DNA of 64,000 nt from positions 1,951,501 to 2,015,500 of the forward strand of contig NZ_CP076361.1 in the NCBI RefSeq assembly GCF_018798885.1, read 5' to 3'. The translations under genes were made by a program, and so were the position numbers. The notes below the pieces were generated by a model that did no database searches, was not told the DNA's origin, and saw only the letters and a program-made list of their open reading frames with translations. This DNA is from Gemmobacter fulvus (GTDB taxonomy: Bacteria > Pseudomonadota > Alphaproteobacteria > Rhodobacterales > Rhodobacteraceae). Positions 1-10,282 of the stretch are shown here, piece by piece (position 1 is the first letter of the stretch; every line of letters begins with the position of its first letter).

Positions 1-1304
1 GTTTCAACCGTGGCGCCGAAATCCGGCCCGTCCATGGTGGCGGCGATGTTCAGGCTGCCCAGATTGCAGGAAATATCGGTGCCCAGATGATCGTAAGACA
101 GATCGTCCTGATAGGTGCTGGCCTCGTTCACCTGCAGAATTTCCGAACACAGGTTCGACATGCTGATCCGCCCGGCAATCGGGTTGGCGCGGTTCACCGT
201 GTCTTCGAACACGATATAGGGGTAGCCGGATTCAAACTGGATTTCGGCCAGAATCTGAAAGAACTCGCGCGCCTTGATCTTGCGTTTCCTGATGCGCGGA
301 TTGTCCACCATCTCGCGGTATTTTTCGGTGACCGACAGTTCCGAAAAGGCGCAGCCATAGACGCGCTGCACATCATGCGGCGAAAACAGATACATATCCT
401 CGTTCGCCTTGGCCAATTCAAAGGTGATGTCGGGGATCACCACGCCAAGGCTCAGCGTCTTGATGCGGATCTTTTCATCGGCATTTTCGCGTTTGGTATC
501 CAGAAACTTCAGAATGTCCGGGTGATGCGCGTTCAGATAGACCGCGCCCGCCCCCTGCCGCGCGCCAAGCTGGTTGGCATAGGAAAAGCTGTCTTCCAGC
601 AGCTTCATCACCGGGATCACACCCGAGGACTGGTTTTCGATCCCTTTGATCGGCGCGCCCGCCTCGCGCAGGTTGGTCAGCATCAGCGCCACGCCGCCGC
701 CCCGCTTGGACAGTTGTAGGGCCGAATTGATGGACCGCCCGATGCTTTCCATATTGTCTTCGATGCGCAGCAGGAAACACGAGATCAACTCGCCCCGTTG
801 GGCCTTTCCGGCATTCAGGAAGGTGGGCGTTGCCGGTTGAAAGCGGCCCGCGATCATTTCTTCCATGAAGCGCAGGGCCAGGCCCTCGTCCCCCTGCGCC
901 AGCGTCAGCGCGACCATCACCACCCGATCCTCGAACCGCTCCAGATAGCGCTGCCCGTCGCGGGTCTTGAGCGTGTAGGACGTGTAGTATTTCAGCGCGC
1001 CCAGAAAGCTGGGAAAGCGGAACTTCCGTGCATAGGCCGCATCGAAGATCTGGCGCAGAAAGGCGGTGGAATAGGCCTCCAGCACCGGCGCTTCGTAATA
1101 ACCTTCGCGCACGAGGTAGCCGAGCTTTTCGTCAAGGCTATGAAAAAAGACGGTATTCTGATTGACGTGTTGCAGGAAATACTGCCGGGCCGCCATCTTG
1201 TCGGCGTCAAACTGGATGCGGCCCTCCGCGTCATAAAGGTTCAGCGTGGCATTCAGGGCGTGATAATCCAGCGTCGCGGGCGGCATCATGGCACGGTCAA
1301 GCAT
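1..1304 (-). CDS. nrdE: Class Ib ribonucleoside-diphosphate reductase alpha subunit, N-terminal part
   Basis: Catalytic subunit of the aerobic, manganese/iron-dependent class Ib reductase, which reduces ribonucleotides to deoxyribonucleotides. About 434 codons are present; the 3' end lies beyond the window edge. The translation begins [18 protein letters not shown] and shows the typical NrdE fold start, the [20 protein letters not shown] segment with the active-site cysteine, [14 protein letters not shown], and [12 protein letters not shown] further on. The chosen ATG lies inside the 3' end of nrdI (19 bases overlap), so the two genes are probably translationally coupled. Gene order nrdH-nrdI-nrdE is the standard class Ib operon, and nrdF is expected just outside. 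The operon is preceded by a cobalamin riboswitch. Confidence 0.95.
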   Translation of the reverse strand, partial: MLDRAMMPPATLDYHALNATLNLYDAEGRIQFDADKMAARQYFLQHVNQNTVFFHSLDEKLGYLVREGYYEAPVLEAYSTAFLRQIFDAAYARKFRFPSFLGALKYYTSYTLKTRDGQRYLERFEDRVVMVALTLAQGDEGLALRFMEEMIAGRFQPATPTFLNAGKAQRGELISCFLLRIEDNMESIGRSINSALQLSKRGGGVALMLTNLREAGAPIKGIENQSSGVIPVMKLLEDSFSYANQLGARQGAGAVYLNAHHPDILKFLDTKRENADEKIRIKTLSLGVVIPDITFELAKANEDMYLFSPHDVQRVYGCAFSELSVTEKYREMVDNPRIRKRKIKAREFFQILAEIQFESGYPYIVFEDTVNRANPIAGRISMSNLCSEILQVNEASTYQDDLSYDHLGTDISCNLGSLNIAATMDGPDFGATVE

Positions 1305-1702
1305 TGGTCTCTCCAGAAATTGTGCAGGCCCGCGCGGATGTGGGCGATGTCGGTGTCGGTTCCGGCCAGTTCAAAACGATACAGGCAGGGCACCGCGCAT
1401 TTCTGCGCGATGACAGTGGCGGCATGGGCGTAGAAGCGGCCGAAGTTGCGGTTGCCCGCGCCGATCACCCCGCGCAGCCCGCCGCACAGATCGGGATCGT
1501 TCAGAAAGCGGATCACCTGTCGGGGCACCGCCCCCCGGCCTGTGCCATCGGAATAGGTCGGGCAGATCAGCACATAGGGGGTCTGTGGCTGCGGCAGGGG
1601 GGCCGTCGCGTCGATGGGGATGCGCAGCGCGTCCAGCCCCAGCCGGGCGACCAGCCGCGCGGTATTGCCAGAGCCGGATGAAAAATAGACAAGCCGCGCC
1701 AT
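1286..1702 (-). CDS. nrdI: NrdI flavodoxin-like activator of class Ib ribonucleotide reductase
   Basis: Small flavodoxin-like protein (138 residues) that supplies oxidant for assembly of the manganese-tyrosyl radical cofactor in NrdF. The N-terminus carries the FMN phosphate-binding loop FSSGSGNT, followed by a Rossmann-like pattern with the ICPTYSDG and [11 protein letters not shown] segments typical of the family. Length is normal. It sits between nrdH and nrdE, 15 bases after nrdH, and overlaps the nrdE start. Its cytoplasmic role with NrdF is known for the family; nothing unusual was seen. Confidence 0.95.
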   Translation of the reverse strand: MARLVYFSSGSGNTARLVARLGLDALRIPIDATAPLPQPQTPYVLICPTYSDGTGRGAVPRQVIRFLNDPDLCGGLRGVIGAGNRNFGRFYAHAATVIAQKCAVPCLYRFELAGTDTDIAHIRAGLHNFWRDQCLTVP

Positions 1703-1717
1703 GATCCGGCCCGCCGA

Positions 1718-1939
1718 TCAGCAGAGGGCGTTGATCTTGTCGGGGCGGAAGCCCGCCCAATGATCGCCGCGCGCCTCGACCACCGGCACCTGCCGATAAC
1801 CAAGCGCGGTGATCCGGGCCAGCGCCTCGGCGTCTTCGGAAAGGTCGATCACGGTGTAATCGACGCCCAGCTTGTCCAAGGCGCGATAGGTTGCCACGCA
1901 TTGCACGCATGCCGGTTTGGAATAGACGGTGATGGTCAT
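1718..1939 (-). CDS. nrdH: NrdH glutaredoxin-like electron donor
   Basis: Glutaredoxin-like redoxin of 73 residues that passes electrons to the class Ib reductase; the family is reduced by thioredoxin reductase. The translation starts MTITVYSKPACVQC, with the CVQC redox pair at residues 11-14, and contains the cis-Pro region QVPVVE and the C-terminal GFRPDKI motif typical of NrdH. The reading frame stays open upstream, but this ATG gives the family length and aligns with the beta strand that always opens the fold. It is the first gene after the cobalamin riboswitch, with a leader of about 120 bases between them. Confidence 0.95.
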   Translation of the reverse strand: MTITVYSKPACVQCVATYRALDKLGVDYTVIDLSEDAEALARITALGYRQVPVVEARGDHWAGFRPDKINALC

Positions 1940-2059
1940 TGCCCTGTTCCTTTGCCTGTTTGCGAACGGCGGACAGGGGGCTGCAACGGGCCAAGCCACA
2001 GAGGATCTGTGCCGCACCCGTTCCACGCCACCGGGCCCACCGCCCGAGATCGTTTCTGC

Positions 2060-2230
2060 GTTCAGGCAGGTCTCCTGGCTTGCGGCGTAGGGCCTTGCCC
2101 CGCCTTCCCGATCCGCAGATCAGTGGCATATGGGGCAGGCACACCGCTTACAGTTGCGGGGGCAGCGCCGGACTATCACCGGCTTCCCTTTTCACCCCCT
2201 TGTCGCCATGGCGAGTCAGGGGCACCTGAA
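2060..2230 (-). ncRNA. Cobalamin riboswitch upstream of nrdHIE
   Basis: On the minus strand the region contains, in order, GGTGAAAAGGGAAGCCGGTG, the B12-box core CCCGCAACTGTAAGCGG (plus-strand 2144-2160), GCCACTG (2121-2127), GGGAAGGCGGGG and the closing AGCCAGGAGACCTGCC. These are the conserved elements of adenosyl/methylcobalamin aptamers. It lies between metH and nrdH and reads towards nrdH, so it should lower expression of the B12-independent reductase when cobalamin is plentiful. The expression platform between the aptamer and the nrdH start was not resolved. Confidence 0.95.
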
Positions 2231-2238
2231 CATCTGCA

Positions 2239-2267
2239 TATAGCGGCTAAGGGGTGGATGGTGTCAA
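2239..2267 (-). promoter_or_regulatory. Candidate sigma-70 promoter for the nrdHIE riboswitch RNA
   Basis: On the minus strand TTGACA (2262-2267) is followed after 17 bases by GCTATA (2239-2244), which would start transcription just before the first conserved base of the cobalamin aptamer. The -35 box is a perfect consensus; the -10 box is moderate. Read-through from metH, which lies upstream on the same strand, cannot be excluded because no hairpin terminator is visible between the two. Confidence 0.6.
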
Positions 2268-2294
2268 TATATAGATAGTGTGCTTGGGCCGATT

Positions 2295-5200
2295 CTATTC
2301 GGCGGCGGCCAGAATGGGGCGGGGCACATAGTTCAGAATCGGCCCCAGCCAGCGTTCCACCACCTCGACCGGCATGTCTTTGCGGGCGGCGTAATCCAGC
2401 ACCTGATCGAGTTCCACCTTGGCCACGCCAAAATAATAGGCCTCGGGATGGCCGATATAGAGGCCGGACACGGACGAGCCGGGCCACATCGCCATGCTTT
2501 CGGTCAGCCGCACGCCGGTTGCCGCCTCGGCATCCAGCAGGCGGAACAGCGTGGTCTTTTCGGTGTGATCCGGCTGGGCCGGATAGCCGGGGGCCGGGCG
2601 GATGCCACGATAGGGCTCGCCGATCAGGGCTTCCGGGGCAAAGCTCTCGTCGGGCGCATAGCCCCACAGCTCGCGCCGGACCATCTCGTGCATGCGTTCC
2701 GCAAAGGCCTCGGCGAAACGGTCGGCCAGCGCCTTGACGAGGATGGCGTTGAAATCGTCATTTGCCCGTTCGAACCGCTCTGCGATGGCAACTTCTTCGA
2801 TGCCTGCCGTCACCACAAAGCCGCCGACGTAATCGGCGGTGCCGACCGGGGCCACGAAATCGGCCAGTGCCACATTGGGGCGATCATCGCGTTTGCTGAC
2901 CTGTTGGCGCAGCGTGTGCAGGGTGGCCAGATCGGCGCTGCGGCTGTCATCGCGGAACAGCCGGATGTCATCCCCCACCGCATTGGCAGGCCAGAAGCCG
3001 ACGACGGCGCGGGGGCGGAACCATTTCTCGGCGATGATCTGCGCCAGCATGGCCTGCGCATCGGCAAACAGCGCGCGGGCTGCTGCCCCCTGCTTTTCAT
3101 CGTCCAGAATCCGCGGATAGACGCCTTTCAGCTCCCATGTCTGGAAGAACGGCGTCCAGTCGATATAGCGCGCCAGCTCGGCCAGATCCCAGTCCTCGAA
3201 CACCTTGGTGCCCAGAAAGCCGGGCCGGGGCACCGCGTAGCCCTGCCAGTCGATCTTCAGCGCATTTGCCCGCGCATCGGCCAGCGGCAACCGCTTTTTG
3301 GCCAGTTCGGCGCGGGCGTGGTTTTCGGCCACCTTCTCGTATTCCGCGCGGGTGGTTTCCACGTATCCTGTCTTCTGATCGGGCGACAGCAGCGCCGACA
3401 CAACCCCCACGGCACGGCTGGCATCGGTCACATAGACGGTCTGCCCCCGATCATATTTCGGGTGGATCTTCACCGCCGTATGGACGCGCGAGGTGGTGGC
3501 ACCCCCGATCAGCAGCGGAATGTCAAAGCCTTCGCGCTCCATCTCGGCGGCGACATGCACCATTTCGTCCAGCGAGGGCGTGATAAGCCCCGACAGACCG
3601 ATGATGTCCACCTGTTCACTGCGCGCCACCTCAAGGATCTTTGCCGCAGGCACCATCACGCCCAGATCAATGATCTCGTAATTGTTGCAGGCCAGAACGA
3701 CCCCGACAATGTTCTTGCCGATGTCATGCACATCGCCCTTGACCGTGGCCATCAGAACCTTGCCCGCGCTTTCGCGGCCGGTGCCGCCGGACAGGCGCTT
3801 TTCCTCTTCCATATAGGGCAGCAGCAGGGCAACCGCCTGTTTCATCACGCGCGCGGATTTGACGACCTGCGGCAGGAACATCTTGCCCGCGCCGAACAGG
3901 TCGCCCACCACATTCATGCCCGCCATCAGCGGGCCTTCGATCACATGCAGCGGGCGTTCGGCCTGCTGGCGCGCCTCTTCGGTATCGGCGTCGATGAATT
4001 CGGTGATGCCATTGACCAGCGCATGTTCCAGCCGCTTTTCCACCGACCAGTCGCGCCAGGCCAGATCGCGTTCGCGCGCTTCGCGGGCACCGGTGCTTTT
4101 GAACCGCTCGGCAATCTCCAGCATGCGTTCGGTTGCTTCGGGCGTGCGGTTCTGCACCACATCCTCGCAGGCCTCGCGCAGATCGGGGTCGATACTGTCA
4201 TAGACGGCAAGCTGCCCGGCATTGACGATGCCCATATCCATGCCCGCCTGAATGGCGTGATAGAGGAACACGGCGTGCATCGCCTCGCGCACGGGTTCAT
4301 TGCCCCGGAAACTGAACGACAGGTTGGAAACCCCGCCCGAGACATGCACATGCGGCAAAGTCTCGATGATCCGCCGGGTGGCATTGATGAAATCGAGGCC
4401 GTAGTTGTTGTGTTCCTCGATCCCGGTCGCAATGGCGAACACATTGGGGTCAAAGATGATGTCCTCGGGCGGGAAGCCCACCTGCTCGGTCAGAAGACGG
4501 TAGGCGCGGCTGCAGATCTCGACCTTGCGGTCTTCGGTATCGGCCTGCCCCGCCTCGTCAAACGCCATCACCACCACGGCGGCCCCATAGGCGCGGCACA
4601 GCCGGGCCTGATGCAGGAAGGCGGCTTCGCCCTCTTTCATGCTGATCGAATTGACGATGGGCTTGCCCTGCACACATTGCAGCCCGGCCTCGATCACCTC
4701 CCATTTGGAACTGTCGATCATCACCGGCACGCGGGCAATATCGGGTTCGGCGGCGATCAGGTTCAGAAACTCGATCATCGCCTGTTTGCTGTCGATCAGG
4801 CCCTCGTCCATGTTCACGTCGATGATCTGCGCGCCCGCCTCGACCTGCTCGCGCGCTACCTCCAGCGCCGCCGCATAATCGCGGTTGGTGATCAGCTTGC
4901 GGAACTTGGCCGAGCCGGTGACATTGGTCCTCTCGCCCACGTTCACAAAGGGAATATCCTTGGTCAGGGTGAACGGCTCCAGCCCGGACAGGCGCATCAG
5001 CGGCGTATGCGTCGGCACGGCGCGGGGCGGATATTTGGCCACGGCCTCGGCAATCGCGCGAATATGGTCGGGGGTCGAGCCGCAGCAGCCCCCCACGATA
5101 TTCACCAGCCCGTCGCGGGCAAACTCCGCAATCTGGGCGGCCATGAACTCCGGGCTTTCGTCATACTGGCCGAATTCATTGGGCAGGCCCGCATTGGGAT

Positions 5201-6056
5201 AGGCGCAGATCAGCGTCTCTGCCGCGCCCGACAGCTCTGCCAGATGCGCGCGCATCTCGGCGGCCCCCAGCGCGCAGTTCAGCCCGATGGTGGCCGGAGC
5301 GGCGTGCCGCACCGAATGCCAGAACGCCGTCGGCGTCTGCCCCGACAGGGTGCGCCCCGAACGGTCGGTGATGGTGCCGGAGATCATCACCGGCAGGCGT
5401 AACCCATTGGCAGCAAAAACTTCTTCACAGGCAAAGATTGCGGCCTTGGCGTTCAGTGTGTCAAAGATCGTCTCGATCAGGATCAGATCCGCGCCACCGT
5501 CGATCAGCCCGCGCAGCTGTTCGGCATAGGCGGCGCGCAACTGGTCAAAGGTGACGGCGCGGTAGCCGGGGTTGTTCACATCCGGCGACATCGAGGCGGT
5601 GCGGTTTGTCGGCCCCAGGGCACCTGCCACAAAACGTTCGCGCCCATCCTCGGCGGTGGCGCGGTTCAGCGCCTGCCGCACCAGACGCGCGCCGTGAAAG
5701 TTCAGCTCGTACACCAGATGTTCCAGCCCGTAATCGGCCTGCGCAATCGAGGTGGATGAAAACGTATTGGTTTCCACAATATCCGCCCCGGCCTTGGCAT
5801 AGCGGTAGTGGATATCCTCGATGGCCTGCGGCTGGGTCAGGATCAGCAGATCATTGTTGCCCTGTTGCGGATGCGGCTTTTCGCCGAACATCGGCGGATG
5901 GCAGGCGCAGCCCGCGCCATGGGCGGTAAACTCGGCCTCGCCAAAACCAAGGCTCTGGATCTGCGTGCCCATTGCGCCGTCAAGGATCAGGATGCGGTCG
6001 CGTGCCAGCGATGCCAGACGGTCAAAGACGGGGGAAAGGCGGGCAGGGGATGACAT
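2295..6056 (-). CDS. metH: Cobalamin-dependent methionine synthase
   Basis: Transfers a methyl group from methyltetrahydrofolate to homocysteine through protein-bound cobalamin in the cytoplasm. All four modules are present in 1253 residues: the homocysteine domain with zinc-ligand motifs GLNCALG (about 260) and GGCCGS (about 322), a pterin-binding domain (about 360-620), the cap plus B12-binding domain with the His-on loop DVHDIG (about 775), and the SAM-binding activation domain with RPAPGYP (about 1154). The chosen ATG has GGAG six bases upstream; a TTG 39 bases earlier would add 13 residues and lacks such a site. It lies between two cobalamin riboswitches, but its own leader shows a dyad rather than an aptamer. 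Confidence 0.97.
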   Translation of the reverse strand: MSSPARLSPVFDRLASLARDRILILDGAMGTQIQSLGFGEAEFTAHGAGCACHPPMFGEKPHPQQGNNDLLILTQPQAIEDIHYRYAKAGADIVETNTFSSTSIAQADYGLEHLVYELNFHGARLVRQALNRATAEDGRERFVAGALGPTNRTASMSPDVNNPGYRAVTFDQLRAAYAEQLRGLIDGGADLILIETIFDTLNAKAAIFACEEVFAANGLRLPVMISGTITDRSGRTLSGQTPTAFWHSVRHAAPATIGLNCALGAAEMRAHLAELSGAAETLICAYPNAGLPNEFGQYDESPEFMAAQIAEFARDGLVNIVGGCCGSTPDHIRAIAEAVAKYPPRAVPTHTPLMRLSGLEPFTLTKDIPFVNVGERTNVTGSAKFRKLITNRDYAAALEVAREQVEAGAQIIDVNMDEGLIDSKQAMIEFLNLIAAEPDIARVPVMIDSSKWEVIEAGLQCVQGKPIVNSISMKEGEAAFLHQARLCRAYGAAVVVMAFDEAGQADTEDRKVEICSRAYRLLTEQVGFPPEDIIFDPNVFAIATGIEEHNNYGLDFINATRRIIETLPHVHVSGGVSNLSFSFRGNEPVREAMHAVFLYHAIQAGMDMGIVNAGQLAVYDSIDPDLREACEDVVQNRTPEATERMLEIAERFKSTGAREARERDLAWRDWSVEKRLEHALVNGITEFIDADTEEARQQAERPLHVIEGPLMAGMNVVGDLFGAGKMFLPQVVKSARVMKQAVALLLPYMEEEKRLSGGTGRESAGKVLMATVKGDVHDIGKNIVGVVLACNNYEIIDLGVMVPAAKILEVARSEQVDIIGLSGLITPSLDEMVHVAAEMEREGFDIPLLIGGATTSRVHTAVKIHPKYDRGQTVYVTDASRAVGVVSALLSPDQKTGYVETTRAEYEKVAENHARAELAKKRLPLADARANALKIDWQGYAVPRPGFLGTKVFEDWDLAELARYIDWTPFFQTWELKGVYPRILDDEKQGAAARALFADAQAMLAQIIAEKWFRPRAVVGFWPANAVGDDIRLFRDDSRSADLATLHTLRQQVSKRDDRPNVALADFVAPVGTADYVGGFVVTAGIEEVAIAERFERANDDFNAILVKALADRFAEAFAERMHEMVRRELWGYAPDESFAPEALIGEPYRGIRPAPGYPAQPDHTEKTTLFRLLDAEAATGVRLTESMAMWPGSSVSGLYIGHPEAYYFGVAKVELDQVLDYAARKDMPVEVVERWLGPILNYVPRPILAAAE

Positions 6057-6129
6057 GCAGGCTCCGGTCGGCGGCAGGGGGGCACCAAGGTGCAAAAGCG
6101 CCTTCTATCGCAAAGCGGAACGGTATCCA

Positions 6130-6159
6130 AATTCATGTTTCTCATGGAGAACATGAATT
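6130..6159. promoter_or_regulatory. 10-bp perfect inverted repeat in the metH leader
   Basis: AATTCATGTT (6130-6139) and AACATGAATT (6150-6159) form perfect 10-base arms around a 10-base centre, about 75 bases upstream of the metH ATG. The AT-rich, symmetric form and position suggest an operator for a dimeric repressor of methionine genes; an RNA hairpin is the alternative. The regulator is unknown. An ArsR-family SAM-cycle regulator of the SahR type is one inference only. Confidence 0.5.
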
Positions 6160-6260
6160 CCGCGCATGATGTTGCGCCCAGAGCGGCGCAGGGGTGTCAG
6201 ATATCCGCTGAAAATTTGGGTATTCACAAACGCGGCAGCGGGCCGTAAGCATCAGGGGCT

Positions 6261-6444
6261 TTGGTCCGGGTGGTGCGCCATCCGGTTAATAGGGAATGTG
6301 GTTCGGCGTAGCCATCAGGTGCCAAATCCACAACTGCCCCCGCAACTGTAGGCGGAGAGCGAAGCCGGGAAATGCCACTGTCGCACAAAGTGTGATGGGA
6401 AGGTCCGGCCAAGCGTTGACCCGCGAGTCAGGAGACCTGCCAAG
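6261..6444 (+). ncRNA. Cobalamin riboswitch upstream of the B12 uptake operon
   Basis: The plus strand carries CATCAGGTGCC, the core CCCCGCAACTGTAGGCGG (from about 6337), AAGCCGGGAAATGCCACTG (GCCACTG at 6374-6380), GATGGGAAGGTC and the closing GAGTCAGGAGACCTGCC. These are the standard conserved parts of cobalamin aptamers. It precedes the TonB receptor by about 145 bases, and its natural role is to switch off B12 import and salvage when cobalamin is sufficient. Exact ends are approximate. Confidence 0.95.
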
Positions 6445-6589
6445 GTGCTCACCCTGTCCGAACGCGTGGGGCGTTTCGGGCTGCGGACCTTCCGCGCGTG
6501 GTGATCTCACCGTCTGCGGGGGGCTTTTGCCCTCATCTGACATCATGTTTGACAGCGCGGTCCCTTGCGGCCGCAGATGAGGGATAGCC

Positions 6590-8467
6590 ATGTCGCGTTC
6601 CGTTTTTCCGGCCCCAGTTTTTCTGGCTTCGGTTGCCAGCCTCACCTTCAGTGCCCTTCCGGCACAGGCACAGCAGGTGGTCGAGTTTCCGCCGATCTAT
6701 CTGAATGGGGGCCTGTCGCCGATCGAGGCGGCACGCTATGGCCGCGCGGCCAGCATCGTCACGGCAGAGGATATTGCCGCGCGGGGCATCACCACGGTGC
6801 AGGACGCGCTGCGCGCCGTACCGGGCGTGGCGGTCAATGGATCGGGCAACAGCTTTACCCAGGTGCGCATCCGTGGCGGTGAGGGCAATCACACCCTGAT
6901 CCTGATCGACGGTATCGCGGCGGCGGGGGGTGATGGCGAATATATCCTCAGCGGCATCGAGACGGCGAATATCGAACGGATCGAGGTGCTGCGCGGCCCG
7001 CAATCGGTGTATTTCGGCTCCAATGCCTCGGCTGGGGTCATCAACATCATCACCCGCAAAGGCGGCGCGGGCAGCAGCGCCAGCGGCAGCATCGAGCTGG
7101 GCGCAGGCACCACCGCCAGCGCCTTCCTGTCGCACCGCACCGCGCAGGGCGGGGTGTCGCTGTCGCTGTCGCGGACCGATGACCGGGGCTTTGATCAATC
7201 CGGCGACGGCGGCGAAAAGGATGGTCTGGACCGCACCACCGCCATCCTGTCGGGTGATTATGCGCTGGGTGAAGATCTGACGCTGGGCTTCACCGCGCGG
7301 CGGTCGCAGGAAAGCTATGATTACGACAGCACTTCCTACACGGCGGTCGATGCCCCTTCGTATGTTGTTGATGACCCGACCCAGTTCGCGGACCGGGACG
7401 AGCTGACTGCCGGGGTCTTTGCCGAATACAGCATGATGAACGGTCGGCTGACGCATCGTCTGGCCGCCGAGACGACGCAGAACAAACAAAGCGCCAATGG
7501 TGCGCCGTTCACCCGGACCAGCACCGATGCGTTGAAATACCGGCTGAGCTATGGGCTCGACGGCGCGGTTGCGACCGCCGACAATCTGGTCAACCTGCTG
7601 CTGGAAAACCGGCGCGACGCCAGCAGTTCCAACCCGCAATACGGGCGCGAGGCGACCTCGGTTGCGCTGGAATACCGGGGCAGTCTGGACTCGGGGCTGG
7701 ATGTGCAGGCGGGCGCGCGGTTTGACAATAACGACGTGTTCAAGGATGCGCGCACCTGGACGCTCGGCCTGTCTTACACCTTTGCCGAAAGTGATATCCG
7801 TCTGCATGGCTCTGCCGGAACCGGCATCGTCAACCCGACCTATTTCGAGCTTTATGCCGATGCCTTCGGCTATAGCGGCAACCCCAATCTGCGGCCGGAA
7901 CGCAACCGCAGTCTGGATCTGGGCGTGGAACTGCCGGTGTTCGGGCATCGCGGCACGGTGGATGTGACCCTGTTCAAGGAAACGCTCACCGATGAAATCA
8001 CTGCGGTCAGCACCGGGCCGGGCACCTTCAGTTATGTCAACCAGACCGGCAACAGCGACCGCCGGGGGCTGGAGGTCGCGGGGCAGGTGCAGGCCACTGA
8101 CGCGCTGGCGCTGCGTCTGGGATATACCTATCTGGATGCGCAGAACCCCGATGGCAGCCGCGAGGTGCGCCGCCCCCGACATGAGGTGGCACTGGGCGCA
8201 ACGCTGGACAGCTTTGGCGGCAGGGGCAGCGTATCGGCGGATCTGCGGCATGTGTCGGGCAATTTCGACACCCAGTTCTGGGGCGCTTATCAGACGGTGG
8301 AATTGCCCGCATTCACCACGGTCAACCTGACCGCGCGCTATGATCTGACCGATCGGCTTCAGCTGACGGGCCGGGTAGAAAATGCGTTTGATGCGGATGT
8401 GACCGATGTCTGGGGCTACGCGACGCGGGGCCGGGCGGTATATGTGGGGCTCAATGCCAAATTCTGA
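6590..8467 (+). CDS. btuB: TonB-dependent outer-membrane cobalamin receptor (BtuB-like)
   Basis: Outer-membrane beta-barrel receptor of 625 residues that imports cobalamins or cobinamides with TonB energy. Residues 1-27 are a signal peptide ending near ALPAQAQ. The plug domain follows, with GVAVNGSGNSFTQVRIRGGE and RIEVLRGPQSVYFGSNASAGVINI, typical of TonB receptors, and the barrel ends with an aromatic residue (LNAKF). The cobalamin riboswitch directly upstream and the btuF-C-D genes directly downstream assign the substrate. The next gene starts inside its 3' end (14 bases), indicating one operon. Confidence 0.93.
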   Translation: MSRSVFPAPVFLASVASLTFSALPAQAQQVVEFPPIYLNGGLSPIEAARYGRAASIVTAEDIAARGITTVQDALRAVPGVAVNGSGNSFTQVRIRGGEGNHTLILIDGIAAAGGDGEYILSGIETANIERIEVLRGPQSVYFGSNASAGVINIITRKGGAGSSASGSIELGAGTTASAFLSHRTAQGGVSLSLSRTDDRGFDQSGDGGEKDGLDRTTAILSGDYALGEDLTLGFTARRSQESYDYDSTSYTAVDAPSYVVDDPTQFADRDELTAGVFAEYSMMNGRLTHRLAAETTQNKQSANGAPFTRTSTDALKYRLSYGLDGAVATADNLVNLLLENRRDASSSNPQYGREATSVALEYRGSLDSGLDVQAGARFDNNDVFKDARTWTLGLSYTFAESDIRLHGSAGTGIVNPTYFELYADAFGYSGNPNLRPERNRSLDLGVELPVFGHRGTVDVTLFKETLTDEITAVSTGPGTFSYVNQTGNSDRRGLEVAGQVQATDALALRLGYTYLDAQNPDGSREVRRPRHEVALGATLDSFGGRGSVSADLRHVSGNFDTQFWGAYQTVELPAFTTVNLTARYDLTDRLQLTGRVENAFDADVTDVWGYATRGRAVYVGLNAKF

Positions 8468-9302
8468 TGCTTTGCGACGGATCCTGCTGGCGGGGGCGCT
8501 GCTCTGCGCCCCCGCCAGTGCGCTGGCCGATGGCCCGGCGCGCGTGGTGTCGATGAACCTGTGCACCGATCAGCTTGCCATGTTGATGGCGGCTCCGGGG
8601 CAGCTTCATTCGGTCTCTTATCTCGCCGCCGATCCGCGCGGGTCGGCGATGGCAGATCAGGCACGGGCCTATCCGGTCAATCACGGGCTGGCCGAAGAGG
8701 TCTATCTGATGCAGCCCGATCTGGTGTTGGCGGGCACCTATACCTCGCGCGCGACGGTCGACATGCTGCGCCGTCTGGGCGTGCCGGTGGAAACATTCGA
8801 GCCGTCCAATTCGTTGCAAGAGGTGCGCGATGGCATGATCCGCATGGGCGCGGTGCTGGGTCAGAGCGCCCGCGCGGCAGAGATCGTTGCCGCCTATGAC
8901 GCGGATCTTGCTGCCTTTCAGGAGGCGGTGGCGCACCGCCCCCGCGCCGCCCTTTATGCCGCCAACAGCTATACCTCGGGCGACCGCACTCTGGCCGGGC
9001 AGATCCTCGCCACGGCGGGGTTGGCCAATGTGGCGGCAGAGGCGGGCTATGACAGCGGCGGCATCCTGCCGCTGGAGGTGCTGGTGATGGCGGCCCCGGA
9101 GGCGGTGATCACCGGGCGCCCCTTTCCGGGCGCGTCGCGGTCGGAAGAGGTGCTGCGCCACCCCGCCCTGCTGGCGATGCAGGACGATCACGCCTCGGGC
9201 CATGTCACCGACCGCGACTGGGTCTGCGGCACCCCCTATGTCTTGCGCGCTGTGGCCGAAATGGCCGAGCTGCGCCGCACCTTGATCGAGGTGGACCAAT
9301 GA
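8454..9302 (+). CDS. btuF: Periplasmic cobalamin-binding protein of the ABC importer (BtuF-like)
   Basis: Solute-binding protein of 282 residues. The chosen ATG overlaps the end of btuB and gives the signal peptide MPNSDALRRILLAGALLCAP, ending at ASALA; upstream ATGs in the same frame would spoil the signal. After the signal comes RVVSMNLCTDQLAMLM, the family opening, then the helical-backbone binding fold with GVPVETFEPSNSLQEVRDGM. The position between a riboswitch-controlled receptor and FecCD-type permease genes supports a B12 role; siderophore binding would be the alternative for the family as a whole. Translation of btuC is coupled by an ATGA overlap. Confidence 0.9.
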   Translation: MPNSDALRRILLAGALLCAPASALADGPARVVSMNLCTDQLAMLMAAPGQLHSVSYLAADPRGSAMADQARAYPVNHGLAEEVYLMQPDLVLAGTYTSRATVDMLRRLGVPVETFEPSNSLQEVRDGMIRMGAVLGQSARAAEIVAAYDADLAAFQEAVAHRPRAALYAANSYTSGDRTLAGQILATAGLANVAAEAGYDSGGILPLEVLVMAAPEAVITGRPFPGASRSEEVLRHPALLAMQDDHASGHVTDRDWVCGTPYVLRAVAEMAELRRTLIEVDQ

Positions 9303-10282
9303 TGCGGCTGTTCTTGGGCCTGACGGCGCTTGTTGTCCTGCTGTTCGGGGTGGCGCTGGTGGTTGGCCCCGCGCGTATCGGTCCGGTGGCCAGCCTTCAT
9401 GCACTGATCGTCGGCGATAGCAGCCCGCTGACGCTGGTGATGCGCGAAATCCGCCTGCCGCGCGCGCTGCTGGCGGTGATGATTGGCGCGGCGCTGGGGC
9501 TGGCCGGGGCGGCGATGCAGGGCTATCTGCGCAACCCGCTGGCGGATCCGGGGCTGATCGGCGTGTCAGGCTCGGCGGCGCTGGGCGCGGTGCTGGCGAT
9601 CCAGACCGGGCTTGCCACCACGGTGGCCATGGCGCTGCCGGTTGCGGCGCTGGGTGGGGCACTGATCGGCGTGCTGCTGGTTCTGGCGCTGTCGGGGACG
9701 CGCGGCGGGTCGCTGACGCTGATCCTCGCGGGCATTGCCATATCGGCACTGGCCGGGGCGCTGACCTCGCTGGTGCTGAATCTGTCGCCCAACCCCTTTG
9801 CGGCGAATGAGATCGTGTTCTGGATGATGGGGTCGCTGGCAGACCGCTCGATGACGCATGTCTGGATTGCGCTGCCGCTGATCCTTGCCGGGGCGGCCTT
9901 GCTGGCCAGCCTTGGCCGTGGGCTGGATGCGCTGACGCTGGGCGAAGATGCCGCGCAGGCGCTGAGCATTGATCTGGCGCGGCTGCGCCTTGTGCTGATC
10001 TTTGGCACGGCGGCGGTCGTGGGGGCCTCGACGGCCGTGGCGGGGACCATCGGGTTTGTCGGGCTTGTGGTGCCGCATCTTCTGCGCGGGTATGTGGGCG
10101 CGCGACCGGGGCGGCTGTTATGGGCCTCGGCGCTGGGCGGCGCGGTGATGCTGCTCGCCGCCGATATCGCGGTGCGGCTGCTGTTGCCCGCGCGCGATCT
10201 TAAGCTGGGCGTGGTGACGGCACTGGTGGGCGCGCCGCTGTTCCTGCATCTGATCTATCGCACCCGGAGGGCCGGACCATGA
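9299..10282 (+). CDS. btuC: FecCD-family permease of the B12 ABC importer
   Basis: Inner-membrane permease of 327 residues with about ten hydrophobic segments. The family pattern is clear: RLPRALLAVMIGAALGLAGA near the N-terminus, GYLRNPLADPGLIGVSGSAALGAV, and the late motif VAGTIGFVGLVVPHLLR that couples to the ATPase. It overlaps btuF and btuD by four bases each (ATGA), so the importer genes form a tightly coupled operon behind the cobalamin riboswitch. Confidence 0.93.
   Translation: MMRLFLGLTALVVLLFGVALVVGPARIGPVASLHALIVGDSSPLTLVMREIRLPRALLAVMIGAALGLAGAAMQGYLRNPLADPGLIGVSGSAALGAVLAIQTGLATTVAMALPVAALGGALIGVLLVLALSGTRGGSLTLILAGIAISALAGALTSLVLNLSPNPFAANEIVFWMMGSLADRSMTHVWIALPLILAGAALLASLGRGLDALTLGEDAAQALSIDLARLRLVLIFGTAAVVGASTAVAGTIGFVGLVVPHLLRGYVGARPGRLLWASALGGAVMLLAADIAVRLLLPARDLKLGVVTALVGAPLFLHLIYRTRRAGP

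Noticed and set aside
2280-5402. Long open frame on the plus strand opposite metH
   Set aside because: It is the antisense shadow of a clear full-length methionine synthase in high-GC DNA; its translation is His/Arg/Gln-rich with no family motif.
6057-6260. SAM-type riboswitch upstream of metH
   Set aside because: No SAM-I, SAM-II or SAH consensus could be matched; the dyad is simpler and more like an operator.
6533-8566. Long minus-strand frame opposite the B12 receptor
   Set aside because: Composition is typical of antisense frames, and it crosses the riboswitch-side leader and the true receptor gene.
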